From the NCBI GenBank assembly GCA_014801985.1, contig JAAVDD010000006.1, forward strand, positions 2,434 to 53,249: a DNA stretch of 50,816 nucleotides. Direction: 5' to 3'. Below the pieces are notes generated by a model. It had not been told where the DNA came from. It searched no databases and saw only the letters and a list, made by a program, of their open reading frames with translations. This document shows, piece after piece, positions 18,346 to 27,463 of this stretch (the first letter of the stretch is position 1; each line of letters opens with the position of its first letter). The position numbers were made by a program, and so were the translations under genes. The DNA comes from Bacteroides sp. (GTDB taxonomy: Bacteria; Bacteroidota; Bacteroidia; Bacteroidales; Muribaculaceae).

Positions 18346-19782
18346 CTATTTCACCCAACCGTCGTAGGTGAATTCACAGGCATCCCAGCCTTCCCCGATC
18401 TTCACGTAGGTGGATTTTATCTTATTCTCCACCCATTCCTTGAGAATCTCGTTCTTATGGTTGGCTTCATACATCTGCTTCATCATGTTGAAGTCGTCGG
18501 CAAGTGTGGCCTTGTGTCCCGGTATTCTTGATGTCAGCTTCACGAGCACCACCACATCCTTGTTCTTTGTGGCATCCTTCATCACGAATGCCTCCGAGAG
18601 TTCTCCCGGCTCCATTGTTTCCACACGACGTGCGATTTCAGGAGGAAGCTGCGACATCTCGAAACGCGAGCTGCCTGTCTGCGGATTCATCATCACTCCC
18701 TTATTGTTCTTGGTATCCTTGTCTTGAGAGACGTAAAGAGCAGCCTCTTCAAAAGAATACTTGTCTGCGAGAATCTCCTTGCGGAGGGAATCGAGGCGCA
18801 CACGGGCCGTCTCAAGGTCTTTCTGGCTTACCTTCGGAGTGAGAAGGATATGACGGAAGTTAGCCTGGTCTCCACGCTTCTCGATGAGCTGTATGATATG
18901 ATAGCCATATTCGGTCTCAACTATTCTCGACACCTTGTTGGGGTCGTTAAGGTTAAAGGCTACATTGGCAAACTCCGGCACATAACGTGAACGACCTGCA
19001 AAACCGAGTTCCCCACCCATGGGAGCGGAACCATCTTCAGAGTAAAGGATAGCGAGGGTGGAGAAAGGCACCTCCCCTTTATTCACACGGTCGGCGTAAT
19101 CACGCAGACGTGCCTTCACATCGTCAATCTCCTGCTGAGGAATCACGGGGTTGATCTTGATGATCTGGGCCTCCACCTGCAGGGGAACGTAGGGGATGGA
19201 ATCGGCCGGAAGGGAGGAATAGTATCTCCTGACCTCATTCGGAGTGGCCTTAACTCCCTTTGTCAGCTGATTCTGCACCATACTTATGACATATTGATTG
19301 CGTATCATGTCGACCATCTGTTCGCGGAGTGCGGTGTAGGGCTTATTGAAATATTGCTCCACCTTCTCCTTCGAACCAAGATTATTGACAAACATCTGCA
19401 TACGTGCCTCCGCTTCATTCTGCACCTGACCTTCTCCCGCCTCGATAGTGTCGAGTTTAGCCTGATGCAGATAGAGCTTCTCAACAGCCAACTGCTCCGG
19501 GATGACGCAATAAGGGTCGCCCGTTATGGGAGTGCCCTCCTGACGCATCTGTACGTAATGCTCCTCGATCTCGGATCGGAAAATTGGTTCGTCGCCAACA
19601 ATCCACGCCACTTCATCAACAACATTCTTTTTTATTGGCGCCGCCATTGCCACAATCGCTGCGAAAAGCGCCGGAATGGCCCATATCTTTTTCAAGTTCA
19701 CTTCAGTCTTTATATTTGAATCGTTTATACTCTTAATCGTTCCATTCAGCAATCCATTCCGTTTAGGGTTGGAAAAGATCAT
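18346..19782 (-). CDS. SurA-like periplasmic peptidyl-prolyl isomerase
   Basis: This chaperone of up to 478 residues should escort outer-membrane proteins across the periplasm. It has a SurA N-terminal domain (DEVAWIVGDEPIFRSEIEEHY, about residues 55-75) and two parvulin-type domains (about 205-305, containing GGELGFAGRSRYVPEFANVAF and YGYHIIQLIEKR; and about 310-420). The ATG at 19782 overlaps the upstream stop by 20 bases but gives 27 hydrophilic residues ahead of the signal peptide NLKKIWAIPALFAAIVAMAA. A GTG at 19701 would give a normal signal peptide directly and is a serious alternative. It is the second gene of the operon. Confidence 0.9.
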   Translation of the reverse strand: MIFSNPKRNGLLNGTIKSINDSNIKTEVNLKKIWAIPALFAAIVAMAAPIKKNVVDEVAWIVGDEPIFRSEIEEHYVQMRQEGTPITGDPYCVIPEQLAVEKLYLHQAKLDTIEAGEGQVQNEAEARMQMFVNNLGSKEKVEQYFNKPYTALREQMVDMIRNQYVISMVQNQLTKGVKATPNEVRRYYSSLPADSIPYVPLQVEAQIIKINPVIPQQEIDDVKARLRDYADRVNKGEVPFSTLAILYSEDGSAPMGGELGFAGRSRYVPEFANVAFNLNDPNKVSRIVETEYGYHIIQLIEKRGDQANFRHILLTPKVSQKDLETARVRLDSLRKEILADKYSFEEAALYVSQDKDTKNNKGVMMNPQTGSSRFEMSQLPPEIARRVETMEPGELSEAFVMKDATKNKDVVVLVKLTSRIPGHKATLADDFNMMKQMYEANHKNEILKEWVENKIKSTYVKIGEGWDACEFTYDGWVK

Positions 19783-20635
19783 AACTCCCTTTCCGGAGTT
19801 TTCCCTGCTTTATGGCGTTGTTATAGATGGATCTCTTCAGCTTTTTCAGATATTCCCCTTTTCTTCTGTCGGAAAGGATCTCTGAAATATGCCTCAAAGC
19901 ATAATCTTCCGGCATAGGGTTGCCGGATGCCACGAAATCTGTGACATGGAGGAGATAGACCCAACCGGCATGGGTTGTCTCGATGTCAGGATTGTCTGTG
20001 AGGAAGGAATCAGGATTCTCCACACGCAAAGGAATCTGACGCCCGATTGCATCCCATTCCACCCAACGGTCGGAGAAATATTCATATCCTGTGGCCTCAC
20101 GCAGACCTCTTTTCTCAAGGTTATCTATATCCTCAGCCGAACCGGAAGCTATCCATTTACGGATATTGTCAAGCTCAGGGTCGCGCTCGGAGGTGCGTAT
20201 GAATATTCCTTTCACCAATGGTTGCTCCAGCATCATGCTGTCGCCAAACTGACGGTAATATGCGTGTATCTCATCCTGACTGACATCGGCCGGAGCTGAA
20301 TCGCCCATCTTCCTTACATATTCCTCCACAATCAAGCGGTTGCGGTATTCCTCCACAAGCCTGTCGATTCTTTCGAGGTCAACTACATTTTCCTTGGCTA
20401 CCTCCTGGAGTGTGCGCGACTCCACCCAATTATCGACAATGCTGCGGAACATCTCAATGCTATCTTCGGGTACAAGCCCGAAAGGTATCTGGCGCTCCAC
20501 ATCACGGAGATAAAGCGAGGAATCGCCGACACTTACGAGTATATCTTCCTCACTACCCGTTTCCTGACGTCCGGAAGAACAGGACACCGTCTGAAGCGCA
20601 GCGACAGCAAGGATAATCTGTGATACTCTTTTCAT
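19763..20635 (-). CDS. SurA-related lipoprotein (parvulin-like, isomerase domain not recognisable)
   Basis: This 290-residue lipoprotein has a signal peptide ending in a lipobox at Cys19 (LQTVSC). The body resembles the N- and C-terminal alpha-helical parts of SurA/PrsA proteins (DILVSVGDSSLYLRDVERQIP near the start; a basic helical end), while the middle is too diverged for me to see a working parvulin core. It is the first gene of the operon that continues with the SurA-like isomerase, OstA-like protein and mutL, so a membrane-anchored chaperone partner for SurA is a reasonable inference. Confidence 0.8.
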   Translation of the reverse strand: MKRVSQIILAVAALQTVSCSSGRQETGSEEDILVSVGDSSLYLRDVERQIPFGLVPEDSIEMFRSIVDNWVESRTLQEVAKENVVDLERIDRLVEEYRNRLIVEEYVRKMGDSAPADVSQDEIHAYYRQFGDSMMLEQPLVKGIFIRTSERDPELDNIRKWIASGSAEDIDNLEKRGLREATGYEYFSDRWVEWDAIGRQIPLRVENPDSFLTDNPDIETTHAGWVYLLHVTDFVASGNPMPEDYALRHISEILSDRRKGEYLKKLKRSIYNNAIKQGKLRKGSYDLFQP

Positions 20636-20659
20636 CTCTTCCTCTTACTTTATAATCTG

Positions 20660-20667
20660 CAAATTTA
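20660..20667 (-). promoter_or_regulatory. -7 box for the SurA/OstA/mutL operon
   Basis: TAAATTTG on the minus strand, about 25 bp before the first ATG (20635). No good -33 partner is visible. A terminator for the gene upstream lies just beyond, which supports a separate transcript starting here. Confidence 0.45.
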
Positions 20668-20726
20668 ACTATTTTTTCCGATATTCTAAGACGACGGCCG
20701 AAAAAAAGCGGATTAAGGAAAAAGAA

Positions 20727-20754
20727 AAGGGGCATATCTATCGATATACCCCTT
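20727..20754 (-). terminator. intrinsic terminator after the double-parvulin isomerase gene
   Basis: On the minus strand a 12-bp stem with one mismatch (20743-20754 with 20727-20738, 4-nt loop) is followed by a T-rich stretch (TTTTCTTTTT). It stands 27 bp after the stop of the upstream gene. Confidence 0.8.
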
Positions 20755-20781
20755 CTCATCTCTATTTTATATCGTGACTCC

Positions 20782-22710
20782 TTATTTCTTTTTCAAGGGT
20801 TTCACGCTCTTTAATACCTTCTCATTTACCTTGACAGGATATTTCTGACGAAGCTCGTTTTCCCACTCTTCCTGAAGGAGAGCCTGATAATCACTGGTCA
20901 CGGCTCCTTTCACATCCTGCAATTCCTCCGGAGCAGAGATGACACGGGGATCAAGCATGAAGTAAACTGTGTATCGTGAGGAACTGGGCTTAACTTCCGG
21001 CCCTCCGAACATTATATTGTCGATCATCTCATTGGCGCCACGAGGCTCAAGCACTTTCATAATCGAGACCTCACGAGGAAATTCCTTCCTGATTGTATTC
21101 ACTAACGAATCTCTTCCGATATGGGCAGCGCGTTTCTTAACAAGCTCTGCCACTGAATCAGTGGATGCCTGCAAAAGATAACCTTTCGCTCTGGGAGTGG
21201 TCCAATTGTATTTATCCCTGTGCTCCTCGAAATAGCGCTGAAGTCCTGCCTCATCCTTGGCAGCCTTGTCCCAGACTTTCTGAACGCTTACTTCATAAAG
21301 GAGTGAGCCATCTACATATTCACAATAAAGGTTCGCGTATTCAGGTTTGGTGAGAAGAAGGTTCTCCTCTTCGGCCTCCACAAGCTGTCCGTTGTAATAT
21401 GCCTCTGCCAAATCCTCAACAGCCTCGGCTGCCATTGCAGCCGGTACCTTCACGCCTCCCATGTAGCTAATGAGGTTCTTTACAGGATATTTCCTCTTCC
21501 CGATTGAGGCTACTTCGCGGGTATCAGCAGCATATTTTGCATAGAATGCGGAGTCAAGTCCCTCCTTTGCCGCATCGGAAGCGAGAGCCGACACAATGGC
21601 TGTGTTGAATTTCCCTTTATTCTTTTTTTCAAGAGTCTCTGTCTGATGACGACGGATCTGCTTTGAACGAGGGTCCTGGGGAGAGCTGACCATAGCCAGA
21701 AATCGAGGCTTCAGGTCCGCAGGGGAATTGGCTGTGCGATGATCATGGCGATATATGATGTGGTAGCCGAACTGAGTCTTGAACGGTTGGCTGATGGCGC
21801 CGTCGGCAAGAGCGAAAGCTGTGGTCTCAAATTCCGGAACCATTCTTCCTGCTCCGAACCAGGGAAGTTTTCCACCTTCACGCCCCGAACCTTTGTCGTC
21901 GGAAAAACGGCGTGCAAGGTCGTCGAACTTCGATGGATCAGCTTTCACGATGTTGTAGAGACTATCGATGAGATGTTTGGCTGATTCCTCTTTGGATGCG
22001 TCCCCTTGCGTCATTATAAGGATATGGGAGGCAAGCACCTCTCCGCTGGCGGGGCGATGCTTTCCGCCTTTAAGGATATGATAACCCATAGGAGATTCAA
22101 CCACATCCGATATTTCATCTTCGGAAAGGGAGTAGGCTGCGGTTTCGAAAGCGTAGGGATACTGAAGAGAGGTGATATAACCCATGCGTCCCCCTTTCGT
22201 GTTGCTTCCTCGGTCGCCGGAATATTCAGCTGCGAGTTTTTCAAAATCACCACCGGATTTCAACACCTTCAACAGGCTGTCAGCACGATTCTTCAACACA
22301 GCGTTCTGAGCTGCATCGCGAGTTTTGAAAAGCATGATATGGCGAGCCTCTACTTCCTCTTTAGCGCGCTCGGCCGCTTCATCGAGAAGCTGGTAGATAT
22401 AGGTGGAGTCGGCAAGATAAGGGGCAGCGAGGTCATGTCTATACTGCTCCATCTCCTTGCGGAATGCTGCTGTAGTGTCGAGGCCCGCGGCTCGGGCGTC
22501 GGCCACCTTGAGTTTATAGAGCTTGAAGAGCTCCACATAGTCTTCAATAGGCTGAGGGGCCAGCTGTTGCTGGCTATTCTTGTTGTAGAGGTATTCGAAC
22601 TCCGATTTCGGAACGTCCGACCCGTTGACTGTCATAATCACAGCCTCTTTAGCGGTGAGAGCCAGGGCGCAAGCCGAGAGTCCCATGCCGACGATCATCT
22701 TTGTTTTCAT
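20782..22710 (-). CDS. peptidyl-prolyl isomerase with two parvulin domains
   Basis: This 642-residue periplasmic protein has a signal-like N-terminus (residues 1-20), a SurA/PrsA-type helical segment ([16 protein letters not shown]) and two parvulin domains: about 120-215 ([40 protein letters not shown]) and about 225-325 ([43 protein letters not shown]). The long C-terminal half (about 330-642) is helical and without a family I recognise. It probably helps fold outer-membrane proteins. It forms its own transcription unit, with a terminator after it. Confidence 0.88.
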   Translation of the reverse strand: MKTKMIVGMGLSACALALTAKEAVIMTVNGSDVPKSEFEYLYNKNSQQQLAPQPIEDYVELFKLYKLKVADARAAGLDTTAAFRKEMEQYRHDLAAPYLADSTYIYQLLDEAAERAKEEVEARHIMLFKTRDAAQNAVLKNRADSLLKVLKSGGDFEKLAAEYSGDRGSNTKGGRMGYITSLQYPYAFETAAYSLSEDEISDVVESPMGYHILKGGKHRPASGEVLASHILIMTQGDASKEESAKHLIDSLYNIVKADPSKFDDLARRFSDDKGSGREGGKLPWFGAGRMVPEFETTAFALADGAISQPFKTQFGYHIIYRHDHRTANSPADLKPRFLAMVSSPQDPRSKQIRRHQTETLEKKNKGKFNTAIVSALASDAAKEGLDSAFYAKYAADTREVASIGKRKYPVKNLISYMGGVKVPAAMAAEAVEDLAEAYYNGQLVEAEEENLLLTKPEYANLYCEYVDGSLLYEVSVQKVWDKAAKDEAGLQRYFEEHRDKYNWTTPRAKGYLLQASTDSVAELVKKRAAHIGRDSLVNTIRKEFPREVSIMKVLEPRGANEMIDNIMFGGPEVKPSSSRYTVYFMLDPRVISAPEELQDVKGAVTSDYQALLQEEWENELRQKYPVKVNEKVLKSVKPLKKK

Positions 22711-22776
22711 ATTTCTTCTATTCGTTTCCTATCGGTAGAAACGGCTTATTTTCGTTTCACTATCTTAATAAACGAA

Positions 22777-22811
22777 AGGATTCCGTTAAAATTGCCTTTC
22801 AACGGAATCCT
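22777..22811 (-). terminator. probable terminator of recQ
   Basis: A perfect 11-bp stem (22777-22787 with 22801-22811) around a 13-nt loop lies 69 bp after the recQ stop. On the minus strand it is followed by a modest T-rich stretch. Confidence 0.6.
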
Positions 22812-22879
22812 GTTGATTTTTCTTTATATTCTGGTTTTCCCAAATCACATCCGGATATGGTCAAAACTTACTTAAGAAA

Positions 22880-25060
22880 TCAGTTACCCATTTCGGAAAG
22901 GAACTTTATTCTCACAAGGCGTATGATCTCTTCGTCGGCCTCTTCGCCAAGCTCCTGAAAAGCCTCTTCGATATCATCCTCTTCCTGCTCACGGAAGAAT
23001 TCCATGAAATCTTCTATAAGCTCATCGTCGGCCACATCCTCCAGATAATAGTCGATATCGAGTTTTGTTCCCGATTCCACAATGGAGTCAAGCTCATCGA
23101 TAAGCTCGGAGAATTCAAGCCCTTTCCCCTCGGCAAGCTCTTCAAGGTCGATTTTACGGTCGATTGCCTGGATTATGGCAATCTTCAGATTATTTTTCTT
23201 AGGAACGGCTCTGACTCGAATATCGGCCGGTCGGACTATATCGTTCTCCTCGACATGAATCTTTATAAGGTCGATGAATTCCTTTCCATATCTTTTTGCC
23301 TTACCCTGCCCCACTCCCGGAATCGAAAGAAGCTCCTCTTCATTTATGGGATAGGTGGTGGCCATCGCTTCAAGTGAGGGATCGGTGAAAATGACGTAAG
23401 GAGGGAGATTAAGCTTACGTGCACGCTGCTTTCTGAGATCCTTTAGCATGGCATATAGTTGCGGGTCGGTCACGGAAGCTGATCCTGTCCGCACCTGAGG
23501 CTCGGCATCTATTTCTGTATAGTCGCGGTCCTCGACAATCTTGAAGGAGGTCGGATTTTCGATGAATGCTCTGCCGGCATCGGTCAATTTAAGAATACCG
23601 TAGGTCTCAAGGTCTCGTTCAAGATAATCCGCTATGACTGCCTGCCGCAGAAGAGCAAGACAAAGCTTCTCCTCATAATGCTTAAGAGCCCCGAATAGCT
23701 CATATTGATCATCTCCGTTTGCCCGGATTTCATCAGTAGCGCGCCCGATAAGAAGATTTGCCATATATTCCTGACGGTAGCGTTCCCCTGAATCGCGTAT
23801 AAGCTCAAGCGCCATAGCAAGCTCCTCGCCGGCCTCTATCTGCTTCTTGGGATGCAGGCAATTGTCGCAGCAACCGCAGTTCTCCTCCGTGTATTCCTCA
23901 CCGAAATAATGGAGTAGAATCCGGCGACGGCATACCGATGACTCTGCGTATCCGGCCGTCTCTATCAGGAGTTGCCTACAGATTTCCTGCTCGGTGCTTG
24001 TCTTGCTCTGCATCAGCTTGTCGAGTTTCTGGAGATCTTTTGTGGAGTAGAAAGTGATGCATCGGCCTCCCTCTCCATCGCGGCCGGCGCGTCCCGTCTC
24101 CTGATAATATCCTTCAAGACTCTTGGGTATATCATAATGAATCACAAATCTGACATCCGGCTTGTCGATACCCATACCGAAGGCAATCGTGGCTACAATT
24201 ATATCGACCTTCTCATGAAGGAAGGCATCCTGATTTTCGGATCGGGTGGCCGGATCCATCCCGGCATGGTAAGGAAGGGAGGAGATACCGTTGATTTTAA
24301 GGGTCTCAGCCAGCTCCTCAACCTTCTTTCGGCTCAGACAGTAGATTATTCCGGATTGTCCGGCATTTGATTTTATATAGCGGATCACATCGCGGTCGAC
24401 ATCCTTTGTCTTGGTGCGTACTTCGTAATAAAGGTTCGGACGGTTGAAGCTCGACTTGAACACCTTGGCATTCAGGATGCCAAGATTTTTCTGAATATCA
24501 TGCTGCACCTTGGGCGTGGCAGTAGCAGTGAGAGCAATTACCGGATACTCCCCTATCTCTGCAATCATGGGACGTATGCGTCTGTATTCAGGACGGAAAT
24601 CATGCCCCCATTCCGAAATGCAATGTGCCTCGTCGATAGCAAAAAAAGATATGTCGATTGATTTTAGAAAAGTCACATTCTCCCATTTGGAGAGCGATTC
24701 GGGAGCGACATAGAGGAGTTTGGTTATTCCATTCCTCACATCCTTTTTCACCGCCTCAGCCTCCTTTCGGGTGAGGGAGGAATTAAGAAAATGAGCGATA
24801 CCGTCACGGTCGCTGTAATGGCGCAGGGCATCCACCTGATTCTTCATCAGGGCAATCAGTGGGGAAATCACTATTGCGGTCCCCTTCGACATCAATGCCG
24901 GGAGCTGATAGCATAGAGACTTTCCGCCTCCGGTGGGCATAAGAACAAACACATCGTTTCCTTCCATCAGTGTTCGGATGATCTTCTCCTGCTCCCCTTT
25001 GAATTGGTCAAAGCCGAAATGTATCTTTAATGCTTCATGGATATCTTTTGCGGTGTTCAT
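22880..25060 (-). CDS. recQ: ATP-dependent DNA helicase RecQ
   Basis: This 726-residue 3'-5' helicase acts in recombination and fork repair. Helicase motifs are plain: PTGGGKSLCYQLPA (Walker A, about residue 45), AIDEAHCISEWGHDFRPEY (about 142-160), ALTATAT and the QETGRAGRDGE motif VI. The zinc-binding four-cysteine module (CRRRILLHYFG to CGCCDNC, about 378-400) and RQC domain follow. An HRDC domain (about 530-600, with IPGVGQGKAKRYG) is present. A C-terminal extension of about 100 residues is strongly acidic (repeated DDELIEDF and EEDDIEEAF elements) and is found in Bacteroidota RecQ. It is monocistronic. Confidence 0.96.
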   Translation of the reverse strand: MNTAKDIHEALKIHFGFDQFKGEQEKIIRTLMEGNDVFVLMPTGGGKSLCYQLPALMSKGTAIVISPLIALMKNQVDALRHYSDRDGIAHFLNSSLTRKEAEAVKKDVRNGITKLLYVAPESLSKWENVTFLKSIDISFFAIDEAHCISEWGHDFRPEYRRIRPMIAEIGEYPVIALTATATPKVQHDIQKNLGILNAKVFKSSFNRPNLYYEVRTKTKDVDRDVIRYIKSNAGQSGIIYCLSRKKVEELAETLKINGISSLPYHAGMDPATRSENQDAFLHEKVDIIVATIAFGMGIDKPDVRFVIHYDIPKSLEGYYQETGRAGRDGEGGRCITFYSTKDLQKLDKLMQSKTSTEQEICRQLLIETAGYAESSVCRRRILLHYFGEEYTEENCGCCDNCLHPKKQIEAGEELAMALELIRDSGERYRQEYMANLLIGRATDEIRANGDDQYELFGALKHYEEKLCLALLRQAVIADYLERDLETYGILKLTDAGRAFIENPTSFKIVEDRDYTEIDAEPQVRTGSASVTDPQLYAMLKDLRKQRARKLNLPPYVIFTDPSLEAMATTYPINEEELLSIPGVGQGKAKRYGKEFIDLIKIHVEENDIVRPADIRVRAVPKKNNLKIAIIQAIDRKIDLEELAEGKGLEFSELIDELDSIVESGTKLDIDYYLEDVADDELIEDFMEFFREQEEDDIEEAFQELGEEADEEIIRLVRIKFLSEMGN

Positions 25061-25152
25061 ATGGGATTAGATTATCTAAAAACTTTGGTCCGCCGCTGAG
25101 GAAGCCGTTTCCTTGAGGCCGGAAGTCGGTGTCCCCTGAGGAGAGACATATA

Positions 25153-25184
25153 CAAAGTTAAGTTTTTTTCTTTAAATTATCAAC
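25153..25184 (-). promoter_or_regulatory. Bacteroides-type promoter of recQ
   Basis: On the minus strand GTTG (25181-25184), 20 bp, TAACTTTG (25153-25160). The start is near 25147, giving an 85-nt leader to the ATG at 25060. The 305-bp space between recQ and clpX (25061-25365) otherwise holds the clpX terminator and a small CATGGAGA/TCTCCATG inverted repeat (25321-25338). Confidence 0.55.
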
Positions 25185-25256
25185 AGACTATTGAAAAAAT
25201 TTTTAACTATTTTCATAATGTTGCCGTATGATTGATAACTCTTTCAATATGAAAAA

Positions 25257-25291
25257 GGCGGAGGCAGGAGAGTCTCACTCCTGCTTCCGCC
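25257..25291 (-). terminator. intrinsic terminator of the clpP-clpX operon
   Basis: On the minus strand a GC-rich 14-bp stem with one mismatch (25278-25291 with 25257-25270, 7-nt loop) is followed by TTTTT. It lies 75 bp after the clpX stop. Confidence 0.88.
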
Positions 25292-25365
25292 TCCTGAAAT
25301 CAAAAATTCATATCCTAATGCATGGAGAAGTCTCCATGAGATGATGCATTTTGAGGAGAATCTAT

Positions 25366-26619
25366 TTATTCCTCAATCTTAGTTTTCTCAAAATGAGCCT
25401 TCTCAAGCTGACGGCTCACATATTCTGCATCGACCACAAACTTCTTTTCCGGATTGGAGGGCATCTCATACATGGCATCGACCATAATGGTCTCCACAAT
25501 GGAACGAAGTCCGCGGGCACCGAGTTTATACTCAATCGCCTTGTCTGCGATAAGATTAAGGGCAGACTCATCAAATTCGAGTTTCACACCATCGAGAGCA
25601 AAAAGTTTCTTGTACTGACGGGTGATTGCATTCTTAGGCTCGGTGAGAATCCTCAGCAGAGCCTCCTTGTCGAGAGGCTCAAGGCTTGTCAGAACCGGGA
25701 GACGACCGATGATTTCCGGAATAAGACCGAAGCTCTTCAGATCCTGCGGCATCACATATTTCATGAGATTCTCACGCTGCTTCTTCATCTCCTTTCCGTC
25801 GTGGCCGAAACCAACCACGTGGGTGTTGAGACGCGATGCAATCTTACGCTCTATTCCGTCGAAGGCACCTCCGCAGATAAAGAGGATATTCTTTGTATCC
25901 ACGGGTATCAACTTCTGCTCCGGATGCTTGCGGCCGCCGTTGGGGGGCACAAGCACCGTGCTTCCCTCAAGGAGCTTGAGCAGACCTTGCTGCACTCCCT
26001 CTCCGCTGACATCGCGGGTGATGGAAGGATTGTCGCTCTTACGGGCAATCTTATCAATTTCATCGATGAAGACTATACCTTTCTGGGCGCGTTCCACATC
26101 ATAGTCGCAAGCCTGGAGCAGACGGGTGAGAAGGGATTCGATATCCTCACCCACATAACCGGCTTCTGTCAGCACGGTTGCATCGACGATGGTGAAGGGC
26201 ACATCCAAAAGCCGTGCGATTGTTTTGGCAAGAAGAGTCTTGCCGGTTCCTGTGGGACCGACGAGAATGATATTCGATTTCTCGATATCCACATCATCGT
26301 CGCTTTGCTGATCGTTGATGCGCTTATAATGGTTATAGACAGCCACCGAAAGATATTTCTTCGCCTCTTCCTGCCCTATGATATATTGATTCAGGAAATC
26401 ATGGATTTCCTTCGGTTTCGGGATACTCGCCTGCTTTCCGGCCCCCTTCTTCTTGCCTGCCGCCTTCCGCATCTTTAGCTGCGTGTCGCGGGTCTCGTCA
26501 ATGAAGCCGATGCAGTCTGTGCAGAGGTTCAATCCCTCGAACACCTTCACCACGGGGGTGGAGGCCGAGTCGACGTTTCCACACATCGAGCATACCAGCG
26601 TCTGCTTGCTTTGTGCCAT
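25366..26619 (-). CDS. clpX: ATP-dependent Clp protease ATP-binding subunit ClpX
   Basis: This 417-residue AAA+ unfoldase feeds substrates to ClpP. The N-terminal zinc-binding domain has its four cysteines at residues 10, 13, 33 and 36. The AAA+ module shows [16 protein letters not shown] (Walker A), [10 protein letters not shown] (Walker B), the pore-loop GYVGEDIES, and sensor 2 in LGARGLRSI. The length is normal. It starts 5 bp after clpP, and a strong terminator closes the unit. Confidence 0.97.
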   Translation of the reverse strand: MAQSKQTLVCSMCGNVDSASTPVVKVFEGLNLCTDCIGFIDETRDTQLKMRKAAGKKKGAGKQASIPKPKEIHDFLNQYIIGQEEAKKYLSVAVYNHYKRINDQQSDDDVDIEKSNIILVGPTGTGKTLLAKTIARLLDVPFTIVDATVLTEAGYVGEDIESLLTRLLQACDYDVERAQKGIVFIDEIDKIARKSDNPSITRDVSGEGVQQGLLKLLEGSTVLVPPNGGRKHPEQKLIPVDTKNILFICGGAFDGIERKIASRLNTHVVGFGHDGKEMKKQRENLMKYVMPQDLKSFGLIPEIIGRLPVLTSLEPLDKEALLRILTEPKNAITRQYKKLFALDGVKLEFDESALNLIADKAIEYKLGARGLRSIVETIMVDAMYEMPSNPEKKFVVDAEYVSRQLEKAHFEKTKIEE

Positions 26620-26624
26620 TATCT

Positions 26625-27341
26625 TTAATTCTTCTTGTTTCTGTTCTCCAAAATGTTGTCGATCATGCCGTATTCCTTAGCCTCGGCGGCAATCATCCAG
26701 TAGTCGCGGTCGGAGTCGGCCTCCACCTTTTCAAACGGCTGACCGGAATGTGAGGAGATGATTTTATAAAGTTCCTCCTTCAGACGAAGAATCTCACGGG
26801 CTGTGATCTCGATATCGGAAGCCTGACCCTGGATTCCACCCATCGGCTGATGAATCATCACGCGGGAATGAGGAAGCGCGAAGCGTTTACCCTTCTCACC
26901 TGCCACGAGGAGCACGGCAGCCATCGAAGCAGCCATACCGGTACAGATAGTGGAGACGTCGCTGCTGATATACTGCATTGTATCATAGATACCGAGGCCG
27001 GCATAAACCGATCCGCCGGGAGAGTTGATGTAAAGCGAAATATCCTTCTCCGGATCCACGGAATCAAGATAGAGCATCTGGGCCTCGATGATATTTGAGC
27101 TCTGGTCGGTGACCTGAGTACCGAGGAAGATGATACGATCCATCATCAGACGTGAGAACACATCCATCTGAGTCACATTAAGCTGACGCTCCTCAAGAAT
27201 ATATGGGTTCATATAATCGGCATGGGGAGCAGTGACCATGGCTCCTGCCTTCTTATCTATATATCTGGCATAAGAGTCGAGAGTATTTGAGCTCATGCCG
27301 AGATGATTGACGGCAAAGTTTCTAAAATCGTTGTTCTGCAT
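26625..27341 (-). CDS. clpP: ATP-dependent Clp protease proteolytic subunit ClpP
   Basis: This 238-residue serine protease subunit has the complete catalytic triad: Ser139 in GMAASMAAV, His164 in MIHQPMGG and Asp213 in SDRDYW. The [19 protein letters not shown] strand-turn is intact. The N-terminal extension of about 50 residues before the first barrel strand ([16 protein letters not shown]) is longer than in E. coli and may be a propeptide or a Bacteroidota feature. It sits in the classic order tig, clpP, clpX. Confidence 0.97.
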   Translation of the reverse strand: MQNNDFRNFAVNHLGMSSNTLDSYARYIDKKAGAMVTAPHADYMNPYILEERQLNVTQMDVFSRLMMDRIIFLGTQVTDQSSNIIEAQMLYLDSVDPEKDISLYINSPGGSVYAGLGIYDTMQYISSDVSTICTGMAASMAAVLLVAGEKGKRFALPHSRVMIHQPMGGIQGQASDIEITAREILRLKEELYKIISSHSGQPFEKVEADSDRDYWMIAAEAKEYGMIDNILENRNKKN

Positions 27342-27366
27342 TTTTTAAGTGTCTATTTTAATACGT

Positions 27367-27409
27367 GTAAGTGAGCCTGTCATCCATTTCGGATAGACGG
27401 CCCACTTAC
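27367..27409 (-). terminator. hairpin between trigger factor and clpP
   Basis: A long imperfect stem (27367-27381 with 27395-27409) is topped by ATCC/GGAT around a 5-nt loop. On the minus strand no clean T run follows, so it may be a weak terminator after tig or part of the clpP leader. A possible -7 box TACTTTTG lies at 27428-27435 on the minus strand, which would place this hairpin in the clpP 5' leader. Confidence 0.5.
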
Positions 27410-27463
27410 ATATAACAATTATCATGCCAAAAGTATTATGGCACAGATATTGAATTACGGTAC

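Noticed and set aside
25351..26478. Long open frame antisense to clpX (about 375 codons)
   Set aside because: ClpX is complete on the other strand, and the antisense frame reflects its codon usage.
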